NCBI GenBank assembly: GCA_903870955.1
Contig: CAIQEX010000759.1
Coordinates: 1 to 9,895 of the forward strand
Direction of reading: 5' to 3'
Source: an uncultured beta proteobacterium
Lineage (GTDB): Bacteria; Pseudomonadota; Gammaproteobacteria; Burkholderiales; Burkholderiaceae_C
Length of the DNA stretch: 9,895 bases
The notes under the pieces were generated by a model, which was not told the origin of the DNA, searched no databases, and saw nothing but the letters and a program-made list of their open reading frames with translations. The translations under genes were made by a program, and so were the position numbers. This document shows, in pieces, positions 1-6,586 of the stretch; the first letter of the stretch is position 1, and each line of letters starts with the position of its first letter.

Positions 1-639
1 AAACCCGGCAGCATGGGCATGGGCTACCCCGGCCACCGTGTTGCCGTGATTGACGAAGAAGGCCATGAATGCGCCGTTGGCGTGCCGGGTGATGTGGCAC
101 TGAACCGCTTTGACATTCATGGTGACCCGGACCCGATCTTCATTCTGGGCTACTGGAAGGGCGAGGCTGCCACGCAAGAGAAGTTCACCGGCGACTGGTG
201 CCGCACCGGTGATCTGGCAGTGCGGGATGCGCAGGGTTACCTCTGGTACCAGGGCCGCTCGGACGATGTCTTCAAGTCCGCCGGGTACCGCATCGGCCCG
301 GGTGAAATCGAAAATTGCCTGGTCAAGCACCCGGCGGTTGCCAATGCTGCGGTCGTGCCCAAGCCCGATGCTGAGCGTGGCGCGGTGGTCAAGGCTTATG
401 TGGTGTTGGCTCCCGATGTCTTGGCCACGTGTGGCAACAGCACCAGCGCACGCGCCGCGCTGCATGCCGAACTGACCCGGGCTTTGCAGAACCACGTGAA
501 GGGCATGCTGGCACCCTATGAATACCCCAAGGAGATCGAATTTGTCGATGCGCTGCCTATGACCACCACGGGCAAGGTGCAGCGGCGGGTGTTGCGCCTG
601 CAGGAGCAGGCTCGGGCCCGAGGGGAGGTGGATGCATGA
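1..639 (+). CDS. AMP-forming acyl-CoA synthetase, C-terminal part (5' end outside window)
   Basis: This is the last 212 residues of an adenylate-forming enzyme of the ANL superfamily. Such enzymes activate a carboxylic acid with ATP to an acyl-adenylate and then transfer the acyl group to coenzyme A in the cytoplasm. The frame is open from base 1, so the gene begins upstream. Counting from the first visible codon, the TGD motif is at 69-71 and the hinge motif GRSDDVFKSAGYRIGP is at 85-100. The C-terminal lid ends with TTGKVQRRVLR at 189-199, whose K192 is the expected adenylation lysine. The lid matches acetyl-CoA or medium-chain (ACSM-type) synthetases more than long-chain FadD, but the substrate pocket lies in the missing part, so the substrate cannot be called. 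The stop overlaps the next start by four bases, suggesting translational coupling. Confidence 0.93.
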   Translation, partial: KPGSMGMGYPGHRVAVIDEEGHECAVGVPGDVALNRFDIHGDPDPIFILGYWKGEAATQEKFTGDWCRTGDLAVRDAQGYLWYQGRSDDVFKSAGYRIGPGEIENCLVKHPAVANAAVVPKPDAERGAVVKAYVVLAPDVLATCGNSTSARAALHAELTRALQNHVKGMLAPYEYPKEIEFVDALPMTTTGKVQRRVLRLQEQARARGEVDA

Positions 640-1457
640 GCCTGCATCTGGCGGCCCTGCGCATAAATTTGAACTGGGCGCGGCGCATTCACCTGCTGGC
701 GCTGTTGAAGTGGCCGGTGTTGGTGCTGCCGCCCGTGCTGGTGGCGTTGCTGTCGGGCCTGCGCCCCAGTCTGGTGTGGGTGGGCGCGCTCAGCGCGTTG
801 GCCTTCACCGCCCTGAAAGCCTGGGAGCTGAGCCGACGCAGGCAGTTTATTCGTGAAGCCCGCTTCCCGCCGTTTTTGGTCGCCAAGATGCGCAGCCAAT
901 ACCCGCACCTCAGCGCTGGCGACGCGGATTTGGTGCTGCGCGGGTTGCGCCAGTTTTTTATGGCCCATCTGCGTAGCGACCGGCGCTTTGTAGCCATGCC
1001 CTCACAGGTGGCGGATGCCGCCTGGCACGAATTCATATTGCACACCCGTGCCTATGCCTCCTGGTGCGACGCCGCATTTGGCCGGTTGCTGCACCACACA
1101 CCGGCTGCGGTGCTGGGCGGTGATTCAAGGCGCAACGATGGCTTGCGCCGCGCCTGGTTCTGGGCTTGCAAGGAGGAAAGCATTGATCCGCGCAAACCGA
1201 CCCGCTTGCCCCTGCTGTTTGCGTTGGACAAAAAGTTCGATATCCCAGGCGGTTTTACCTATGTGCCCGATTGCCGTGATATTGAGCGCCAAAGCGGCTC
1301 TGACGCTTACTGCGGCACCAGTTTCGGCGATGGCAGCTTTGGCTCCGACGGTGATGCGGGCGGCTTTGGTGGCTCTGACGCATCCGATTCGAGTGACGGC
1401 GGCGGAGATTCCGGCAGTGACGCAGGGGGATGCGGAGGCGGCTGCGGCGGAGATTGA
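636..1457 (+). CDS. GRDP-like membrane protein with Gly/Ser/Asp-rich tail, function unknown
   Basis: This 273-residue protein has no function I can name. The ATG overlaps the upstream TGA (ATGA) and follows a GGGGAGG-like ribosome site. Two hydrophobic segments, about 20-41 and 44-64, should form a membrane hairpin. They are followed by a basic stretch (SRRRQFIREARFP). The core carries AWHEFILHTRAY (129-140), WC (143-144) and LHH (152-154). This pattern resembles proteins annotated as glycine-rich domain-containing (GRDP/DUF1399-like). From about 217 to the end the protein is low-complexity Gly, Ser and Asp, and it finishes in GGCGGGCGGD, like the tails of TIGR04222-type bacterial membrane proteins. 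The soluble part probably faces the cytoplasm, but topology is inferred only from positive charges. The link to the acyl-CoA synthetase is positional only. A coding gene is very likely; the family assignment is moderate. Confidence 0.85.
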   Translation: MSLHLAALRINLNWARRIHLLALLKWPVLVLPPVLVALLSGLRPSLVWVGALSALAFTALKAWELSRRRQFIREARFPPFLVAKMRSQYPHLSAGDADLVLRGLRQFFMAHLRSDRRFVAMPSQVADAAWHEFILHTRAYASWCDAAFGRLLHHTPAAVLGGDSRRNDGLRRAWFWACKEESIDPRKPTRLPLLFALDKKFDIPGGFTYVPDCRDIERQSGSDAYCGTSFGDGSFGSDGDAGGFGGSDASDSSDGGGDSGSDAGGCGGGCGGD

Positions 1458-1532
1458 ATGTCGTGGCTAAACTAGGTGCTCAAGCGCATGCAAGCCATGT
1501 TGTTTTCCCCACTTAAGTTAATGAAATCCCCT

Positions 1533-2600
1533 ATGAATCTTGTACCTCTTGGCCAAAGCGATTTGCTTGTTACTCCTATATGCCTGGGCACCATGACCTT
1601 TGGCGAACAGGTTAACGAAGCCGACAGCCACGCCATCCTCAGCCGCTCGCTGGAGCGCGGTGTCAACTTTATTGACACGGCGGAGATGTATGCCGTGCCA
1701 CCCAAGGCTGAAACTTTTCAGACCACCGAAAAAATCGTCGGCAACTGGCTCGAAAAGAACCCCGGTGCGCGCGACAAACTGGTGCTGGCCACAAAGGTTG
1801 CGGGCCCCTCGCGCGGTATGGCCTGGATTCGCGGCGGTAGCCCGGACCTGACCGGTGCCGACATCATTGCCGCCTGCGAGGGCAGTCTGAAGCGGCTCAA
1901 GACCGACGTGATCGACCTCTACCAGTTGCATTGGCCCACGCGCAACGTCCCCATGTTTGGCGGGGTGTATTTCGACCCTGCCAAAGACAATCCCCAGAAC
2001 ACGTCCATTCATGCACAACTGGAAGCGCTGCACACCCTGGTCAAAGCGGGCAAGGTGCGCGCCATTGGCTTGTCCAACGAAACCCCCTATGGCGTTTACG
2101 AGTTTGTGCGTCTGGCCGAACAGCATGGCTTGCCGCGCATTGCCACCGTGCAAAACGTCTATTGCCTGATCAGCCGTGCATTGGAAAACGGTCTGGACGA
2201 AACCATGCACCGTTTGGACGTGTCCTTGCTGGCTTACTCCCCGCTCGGCTTTGGTCTGCTGACCGGCAAGTACGACGTGTCGGGCACCAGTGGGCCAGAC
2301 GCACCGGCAGAGGCGCGCATTGCCAAGTACGAGTCCATGCGCAAGCAGCGTTGGGGCCGGGCCGAGGCGCTGACCGCAGCACGACGCTACAACGCGCTGG
2401 CCAGGGAATACGGTCTCACGCCAACCCAGATGGCCCTGGCTTTTTGCTATACCAAATGGCAGGTGAGAAGCACCATCATCGGCGTGACTTCACTCGCGCA
2501 ACTCGACGAAGACCTGAACGCCTGGGGCACGACACTGCCACCTGAACTGCTGCAAAAAATTGATGCGGTGCGCTGGGAAATCCGCGATCCGGCGACCTGA
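1533..2600 (+). CDS. tas: NADP(H)-dependent aldo-keto reductase, Tas family
   Basis: This 355-residue protein closely follows E. coli Tas (about 346 residues) along its whole length. It is a soluble (beta/alpha)8-barrel oxidoreductase that reduces aldehydes or ketones with NADPH; the physiological substrate of Tas is not well defined. From the chosen start, PLGQSDLLVTPICLGTMTFG opens the barrel. The catalytic tetrad is visible as D48, Y53 (DTAEMY), K88 (ATKV) and H133 (LHW). The family signature VPP at 55-57, SNETPYGVYEF at 181-191 and LLAYSPLGFGLLTGKY at 232-247 are all present. The start at 1533 is chosen because it gives the usual Tas N-terminus. The frame is open back to GTG 1476, with ATGs at 1488, 1497 and 1521; ATG 1488 has an AGGTG nine bases upstream, so a longer form is possible. 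The gene lies alone, 75 bases after the previous one, and ends at a strong terminator. Confidence 0.93.
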   Translation: MNLVPLGQSDLLVTPICLGTMTFGEQVNEADSHAILSRSLERGVNFIDTAEMYAVPPKAETFQTTEKIVGNWLEKNPGARDKLVLATKVAGPSRGMAWIRGGSPDLTGADIIAACEGSLKRLKTDVIDLYQLHWPTRNVPMFGGVYFDPAKDNPQNTSIHAQLEALHTLVKAGKVRAIGLSNETPYGVYEFVRLAEQHGLPRIATVQNVYCLISRALENGLDETMHRLDVSLLAYSPLGFGLLTGKYDVSGTSGPDAPAEARIAKYESMRKQRWGRAEALTAARRYNALAREYGLTPTQMALAFCYTKWQVRSTIIGVTSLAQLDEDLNAWGTTLPPELLQKIDAVRWEIRDPAT

Positions 2601-2622
2601 GTGGAAGCTTTCGGGTCGTCAT

Positions 2623-2657
2623 AAAAGAGAAGCCCGCGTAAGCGGGCTTCTCTTTTT
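2623..2657. terminator. Bidirectional rho-independent terminator
   Basis: The arms 2623-2637 and 2642-2656 pair perfectly over 15 bp around a GTAA loop, with a GCCCGC/GCGGGC core. The outer A/T pairs give a T run at 2653-2657 on the plus strand and at 2626-2623 on the minus strand. It sits between the convergent reductase and chemoreceptor stops (2600 and 2672), so it can end both transcripts. Confidence 0.93.
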
Positions 2658-2671
2658 GGATCGCATGTCTA

Positions 2672-4639
2672 TCAGCTCAAACGAGGCACGTTGCGCGTGT
2701 ATTTTGCCGAGGGCGCAGAGCCTGAAAGCTGGAACACAGCGACCGTGGTGAGCAGTTCCTGCGCTTGCGACTTCAGGCTGCTGGCGGCAGCCGCCATTTG
2801 CTCCACCAGTGCCGCGTTCTGTTGTGTGACCTGGTCCATCTGGCTTACCGCACTACCCACTTCGGCGACGCCAATCGATTGTTCGTTACTGGCTGAACTG
2901 ATCTCACCCACGATGTCGGTCACGCGTTTGATGGCATTGACCACCTCGGTCATGGTGCTGCCAGCCTGGTCCACCAACGCCGTACCGTGCTCGACCCGTT
3001 CGACACTGGCATTGATCAATGCCTTGATCTCTTTGGCGGCGTCAGCCGAGCGTCCGGCGAGGGACCTCACCTCGCTGGCCACCACGGCAAAGCCACGGCC
3101 CTGCTCACCCGCGCGCGCTGCTTCGACCGCTGCATTCAGGGCCAGGATGTTGGTTTGAAAAGCGATGCCATCAATCACACCGATGATGTCCGCAATCTTC
3201 CGCGACGAATCATTGATATCGCGCATGGTGTGCACTACCTGGCCCACCACTTCACCGCCTCTTATGGCCACGGTGCTGGCGTTTTGTGCCAACTGGTTGG
3301 CCTGGCGCGCATTGTCGGCATTTTGATTGACAGCCGAACCCAGTTCTTCCATCGAGGCCGCGGTTTGCTCCAGCGCACTGGCCTGCTGTTCGGTACGGTT
3401 GGACAGATCGTTGTTGCCCTGCGCAATTTCAGAGCTGGCGGAGGCCACGCTCTCCGAGCCGCGAATCACCGCCGACACCACTTGTTCCAGGCGCGTGCGC
3501 ATGTCTGACAGGGCAGACATCAATTGCCCCAGTTCGTTGGTCCCTAGCACAGGCACGGTCAACGCAAGGTTGCCATCGGCCACCGAGCGTGCCACATTGA
3601 CCGCGTCGTTGACCGGTCCGGTAATGCTGCGCACAAAAGAAAATGACAGTGCGGCCCCCGCACCCAGACCCAGGAGCATGCAGACCACAACAATCGCGAT
3701 GGCACGTTGCGACGAGGCCGTCCGATTTTGCAGCGCAGTGTCCATGCTCTTCATGGCGTCTGTGTTGAATTCAAACAAACCATCAATGGTGCGGGTGAAC
3801 TCATCGAAGTACTGTGGCGCGGGGAAGTTGATTTCCGTGGCGCCGATCAGGGCTTGGTTGGCTAGTGCAAGGGCTTTGTCGACCGCTACCCGGTGCGTTT
3901 CTGCTTTGCTTTCCAGCGCTGCTTTGAGGCTGGTGTCGGACTCGGTGGCTTTCTTGAGGTTGCGGAACATCTGGCCTTGAAGTTCCAGCACCCGTTTTTG
4001 CAGGGCTTGCAAGGTGGCGCGCCCTTCCGGAGGTACCGTGCCTTGGGTCAAAAAGCCGCTTCCAATGGCGCGCATAACCCCCAGGTTTTCTGCCAGCCAG
4101 GGCATGTCGACCAGCGAGGCCCGAATCAGATAGGCCGTGCTGCTGCCTGCGTCCAGGTTCAGGCCGAAGTCATCCAGCAATTCTTCGCTGAGCAGCAGTT
4201 CGCCAGCGATCAGTTGGGTGTGCAGTTTGGTGCTTTCAGCGGCTTTGATTTGCTTGCCGGCGACCGACTGTTCCAGCGCGCTCCAGGTCTGACGCAGGGT
4301 TTGCCAGTGCCCCAAGCGGGCCGCAGATACCCCGGCTTCCTTGAATTGGCTGTCAGCAGCGTCCAACGCCTGAACCAGCTTGTCTTTGATGGCTGGACGC
4401 CGCGCGGCGAATGTCTCGTTGCCATTGAGCATGCCGGCCGACATGCCGCGGTGCGTTTGGGTCAACTGGATTACCTTGTTCAGCGCAATCAGCGGTGCAC
4501 TGCCACGTTCTTCCAGGGTGGCTTTTTCCTGCTGTTTGAATGTGTTTGAAAAATAGAGTGCAGCCGGAATGGCGGCAATGACCAGGGAAATGATTCCCAG
4601 AATCATGAATTTTTGAATCAAACTGAGTCTGTGTTGCAT
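2672..4639 (-). CDS. Methyl-accepting chemotaxis protein (transmembrane chemoreceptor)
   Basis: This 655-residue chemoreceptor signals through CheW and CheA to the flagellar motor, or to a related array. Transmembrane helix 1 spans about 10-32, a periplasmic sensing region about 33-310, and transmembrane helix 2 about 312-336. A HAMP domain follows at about 337-390, then a long cytoplasmic coiled coil. The conserved hairpin tip lies at about 488-527 (IAFQTNILALNAAVEAARAG, then GRGFAVVASEVR). Glutamine/glutamate-rich stretches such as EQQASALEQ (417-425) fit methylation helices. The sensing region contains THRGMSAGML (62-71), reminiscent of NIT-type nitrate/nitrite sensor domains, but it is too divergent to name a ligand. 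The C-terminus (VPRLS) lacks a CheR-binding NWETF-like pentapeptide. The start at 4639 is preferred over in-frame upstream codons because AGGGGA (4649-4644) lies four bases before it and the membrane helix follows at once. No che genes are adjacent. Confidence 0.96.
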   Translation of the reverse strand: MQHRLSLIQKFMILGIISLVIAAIPAALYFSNTFKQQEKATLEERGSAPLIALNKVIQLTQTHRGMSAGMLNGNETFAARRPAIKDKLVQALDAADSQFKEAGVSAARLGHWQTLRQTWSALEQSVAGKQIKAAESTKLHTQLIAGELLLSEELLDDFGLNLDAGSSTAYLIRASLVDMPWLAENLGVMRAIGSGFLTQGTVPPEGRATLQALQKRVLELQGQMFRNLKKATESDTSLKAALESKAETHRVAVDKALALANQALIGATEINFPAPQYFDEFTRTIDGLFEFNTDAMKSMDTALQNRTASSQRAIAIVVVCMLLGLGAGAALSFSFVRSITGPVNDAVNVARSVADGNLALTVPVLGTNELGQLMSALSDMRTRLEQVVSAVIRGSESVASASSEIAQGNNDLSNRTEQQASALEQTAASMEELGSAVNQNADNARQANQLAQNASTVAIRGGEVVGQVVHTMRDINDSSRKIADIIGVIDGIAFQTNILALNAAVEAARAGEQGRGFAVVASEVRSLAGRSADAAKEIKALINASVERVEHGTALVDQAGSTMTEVVNAIKRVTDIVGEISSASNEQSIGVAEVGSAVSQMDQVTQQNAALVEQMAAAASSLKSQAQELLTTVAVFQLSGSAPSAKYTRNVPRLS

Positions 4640-4667
4640 GCTGTCCCCTGTATATGGCTTTGAGGAC

Positions 4668-4696
4668 ACTGTATTGGTGCATGTGCCACGTAGCAA
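4668..4696 (-). promoter_or_regulatory. Candidate sigma-70 promoter of the chemoreceptor gene
   Basis: Reading the minus strand, a TTGCTA box (4696-4691) and a TACAGT box (4673-4668) are 17 bases apart. The -10-like box lies 28 bases before the chemoreceptor ATG. The match to TTGACA/TATAAT is partial and the call is by eye only. A sigma-28 flagellar promoter was looked for and no clear one was seen. Confidence 0.3.
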
Positions 4697-4713
4697 GCAG
4701 TCTTATGCACCAA
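4674..4713. repeat. 9-bp perfect inverted repeat upstream of the chemoreceptor gene
   Basis: TTGGTGCAT (4674-4682) and ATGCACCAA (4705-4713) are perfect inverted copies with 22 bases between them. Their centres are 31 bases apart, about three helical turns. The repeat lies in the 129-base gap between the acyltransferase stop and the chemoreceptor start and spans the candidate -35 box, so it could be a regulator binding site. It lacks a T run and has a long loop, so it is not a typical terminator. Confidence 0.4.
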
Positions 4714-4768
4714 CTCTGTGAATCGCGTGAAACATTGATGCAAGTCATGTTTGACCTGCCGCTGCTGC

Positions 4769-5359
4769 TCAATGCGTCCCGGATTGCTCGGGATTCTTGC
4801 CTTTGTAGGGCGCGTAAAAAGCCTGGATGCGCACCATATCGGCCTCCAGGTCGCCGGTCGGGTGAAAGACTGGGCCCAGACCGCTGACCTTGCGTTCGTA
4901 ATCCATGTAGGCCAGCACAAGGGGCACGCCCGCGCCGGTGGCGATGTAATAAAAGCCGCTTTTCCAATAGCGGACTTTGCTGCGCGTGCCTTCGGGCGGC
5001 ACCACCAGTTGCAGGGGGCCGTCTGCTGCCTTGATGGCTTCGATCGAGGCCGCAACCAGATTGTTGGCACTTTCGCGGCGCACGGGAATACCGCCAAGCC
5101 ACATCATGAGGCCCCGAAATGGGGGCTTAAAGATTTGCTCCTTGCCCATCCAGTAGATATTGAGCCGCAGCACAAAGGCCACCATCAAGGTGTACGGCAG
5201 ATCCCAATTGCTGGTGTGGGGCGCGGCGATCAGCACACTTTTATGACCATCGGGGGGAAGCGTACCTTCGACTTTCCATCCCGTGATTTTGAGAAAGAGA
5301 ATGGAGAAACCGCGCAACAGGGTGTTCACACCCGGCGTGTCAAAGATGGTTCTATGCAT
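4769..5359 (-). CDS. Short lysophospholipid acyltransferase (PlsC-like)
   Basis: This 196-residue protein belongs to the PlsC/LPLAT glycerolipid acyltransferase group, which moves an acyl group onto a lysophospholipid at the inner face of the cytoplasmic membrane. The catalytic HX4D motif is HTSNWD (H48-D53), the substrate-binding GGIPVRR is at 89-95, and PEGTRS is at 122-127. A hydrophobic stretch at about 13-26 may sit at the membrane. It is shorter than canonical PlsC (about 240 residues) and matches a compact group annotated as 1-acyl-sn-glycerol-3-phosphate acyltransferase, whose true acceptor may differ. The start at 5359 is set by the family N-terminus and by not running into the divergent ybaK start; no clear ribosome site precedes it, and the frame is open to 5455. 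It is divergent from ybaK, 43 bases apart. Confidence 0.9.
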   Translation of the reverse strand: MHRTIFDTPGVNTLLRGFSILFLKITGWKVEGTLPPDGHKSVLIAAPHTSNWDLPYTLMVAFVLRLNIYWMGKEQIFKPPFRGLMMWLGGIPVRRESANNLVAASIEAIKAADGPLQLVVPPEGTRSKVRYWKSGFYYIATGAGVPLVLAYMDYERKVSGLGPVFHPTGDLEADMVRIQAFYAPYKGKNPEQSGTH

Positions 5360-5402
5360 GTGGGGCTGGATTCTAGATGGCGCGGCAAGCGAGAATGCTG
5401 AC

Positions 5403-5888
5403 ATGGCAAAACATGTTTCAGAAACCCCGGCCACCCAGATGCTCAAGGCCAACAAAGTGGTTTTTACCGAGCATCCCTATGAGTACCTCGAGCATGGCGG
5501 CGCGCAACACAGTGCCGAGGTGCTGGGCTTTGACCCCTTCATGGTGGTCAAGACGCTGATCATGCAGGACCAGGATGCCAAGCCCCTGGTGGTCTTGATG
5601 CATGGCAACCGAAAAGTCTCCACCAAAAATCTGGCACGACAAATTGGTGCGAAATCGGTAGAACCCTGTGCGCCCGAAGTCGCCAACCGGCACAGCGGCT
5701 ACCTGGTCGGTGGCACGTCGCCCTTTGGTACGCGAAAAAACATGCCGGTGTATATCGAGGAGACTATCCTTGGCCTGCCCAGGATTTTGATCAATGGTGG
5801 ACGCCGCGGCTATCTGGTCGGTCTGGACCCACAGGTTTGCCTGCAATTGCTGGGCGCAAAGAAGGTACAGTGCGCGCTGGCCGAATAA
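5403..5888 (+). CDS. ybaK: Cys-tRNA(Pro)/Cys-tRNA(Cys) deacylase YbaK/EbsC
   Basis: This 161-residue cytoplasmic enzyme hydrolyses mischarged Cys-tRNA(Pro), the usual role of YbaK in translation quality control; its length matches E. coli YbaK (159). VVKTLIM at 48-54 contains K50, equivalent to the essential YbaK lysine. [10 protein letters not shown] (103-112) is the conserved glycine/serine/proline loop, and [16 protein letters not shown] (128-143) is the typical C-terminal strand pair. The ATG at 5403 gives the family N-terminus ([12 protein letters not shown], 8-19); the frame is open upstream to 5283, but that would overlap the divergent acyltransferase. Only a weak GAGA precedes the start. 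It is followed 43 bases later by plsY on the same strand. Confidence 0.95.
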   Translation: MAKHVSETPATQMLKANKVVFTEHPYEYLEHGGAQHSAEVLGFDPFMVVKTLIMQDQDAKPLVVLMHGNRKVSTKNLARQIGAKSVEPCAPEVANRHSGYLVGGTSPFGTRKNMPVYIEETILGLPRILINGGRRGYLVGLDPQVCLQLLGAKKVQCALAE

Positions 5889-5905
5889 TAAGAGGCAGTG
5901 TTTGG

Positions 5906-5935
5906 ATGCTGCATTTCACAGGAGAACTGGTTTGA
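5906..5935 (+). other. Possible 9-codon leader ORF overlapping the plsY start
   Basis: An ATG at 5906 opens a nine-codon frame (MLHFTGELV) ending at TGA 5933-5935. That stop shares bases with the plsY TTG start (TTGA). AGAGG at 5891-5895 could serve as its ribosome site, ten bases upstream. Such an arrangement could couple translation of plsY to the leader. It is too short to carry any coding signal, so this may be chance. Confidence 0.2.
5920..5934 (+). promoter_or_regulatory. Ribosome binding site and TTG start of plsY
   Basis: AGGAGA (5920-5925) lies six bases before TTG (5932-5934), near-ideal spacing. This fixes the plsY start at a rare TTG codon. The next in-frame ATG lies 18 codons in and would remove most of the first membrane helix, while earlier in-frame starts would overlap ybaK. 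Confidence 0.8.
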
Positions 5936-6573
5936 ATTCGTTAGCAGTTGTGTATCCCTTTCTGGCCATCCTGGCGGCCTATGCCATGGGCTCGCTGTCA
6001 TTTGCAGTCATTGTCAGCCGCGTGATGGGTTTGAACGATCCGCGTACCTATGGCAGCAAGAATCCGGGTGCCACCAACGTACTGCGCTCGGGCAGCAAGC
6101 AGGCGGCCATTGTGACGCTGCTGCTGGATGCCCTCAAGGGCTGGTTGCCGGTGGTATTGGTCAAGTGGTTTGGCAAGCCATACGGGCTGGAAGAGGGCAC
6201 GCTGGCACTGGTGGCGCTGGCGGCTTTTGCCGGTCATTTGTACCCGGTGTTCTTCCGCTTTATCGGTGGCAAGGGCGTCGCCACGGCCCTGGGCGTGATC
6301 GTGGGTATCAACCCCTGGCTGGGACTGGCGGTCGGTGCGTCTTTTGGGGTGGTGGTATTTTTTTCGCGCTATGTCTCCCTGGCTTCCATGGTGGCTGCGG
6401 TGTTTGCGCCGGTGTACTACCTCTTTGGTGACGGTGTGGCTTGGTATGCCGACGGCCAGGTGGCCTTTGCCACCGCGGTGATGGCAGGTCTATTGGTCTG
6501 GCGCCACTACGAAAACATCAACCGCCTGCTCAAAGGTACTGAATCGCGCCTGGGGCAAAAGAAAAAGCGCTAG
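5932..6573 (+). CDS. plsY: Glycerol-3-phosphate acyltransferase PlsY (acyl-phosphate dependent)
   Basis: PlsY is an integral inner-membrane enzyme that acylates glycerol-3-phosphate with acyl-phosphate from PlsX, the first committed step of phospholipid synthesis. The 213-residue protein has the usual five hydrophobic segments: about 4-30, 57-80, 88-110, 114-146 and 150-190, loosely drawn. The three conserved cytoplasmic motifs are present: [12 protein letters not shown] (41-52), [18 protein letters not shown] (101-118) and [14 protein letters not shown] (191-204). The start is TTG, supported by AGGAGA six bases upstream. The C-terminus is basic (GQKKKR). It follows ybaK by 43 bases and converges with the HD-type gene only 13 bases after its stop; no terminator hairpin is seen there. 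Confidence 0.96.
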   Translation: MNSLAVVYPFLAILAAYAMGSLSFAVIVSRVMGLNDPRTYGSKNPGATNVLRSGSKQAAIVTLLLDALKGWLPVVLVKWFGKPYGLEEGTLALVALAAFAGHLYPVFFRFIGGKGVATALGVIVGINPWLGLAVGASFGVVVFFSRYVSLASMVAAVFAPVYYLFGDGVAWYADGQVAFATAVMAGLLVWRHYENINRLLKGTESRLGQKKKR

Positions 6574-6586
6574 CCATCTCAGTGGC

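Noticed and set aside
1380..1457. Repetitive GGC/GGT/GAC sequence considered as a DNA repeat or CRISPR-like array
   Set aside because: There is no fixed unit or spacer; the repetition comes from Gly, Ser and Asp codons of the protein tail.
1458..1532. Promoter search before the aldo-keto reductase gene (TTGTTT at 1500 and a TTAAT-rich stretch)
   Set aside because: No -10 box lies at a suitable distance from the TTGTTT, so no promoter is called.
1518..2210. A 230-residue minus-strand frame opposite the aldo-keto reductase
   Set aside because: It is antisense to a gene with an intact catalytic tetrad and has no recognisable domain or ribosome site.
2691..4549. Long plus-strand open frames opposite the chemoreceptor gene
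   Set aside because: They lie entirely antisense to a convincing full-length chemoreceptor; their translations are rich in Arg, Ser and Cys and show no motif. GC-rich codon use explains the open frames.
5898..6431. A 177-residue plus-strand frame overlapping plsY
   Set aside because: It is an out-of-frame shadow of plsY, which carries all three conserved PlsY motifs.
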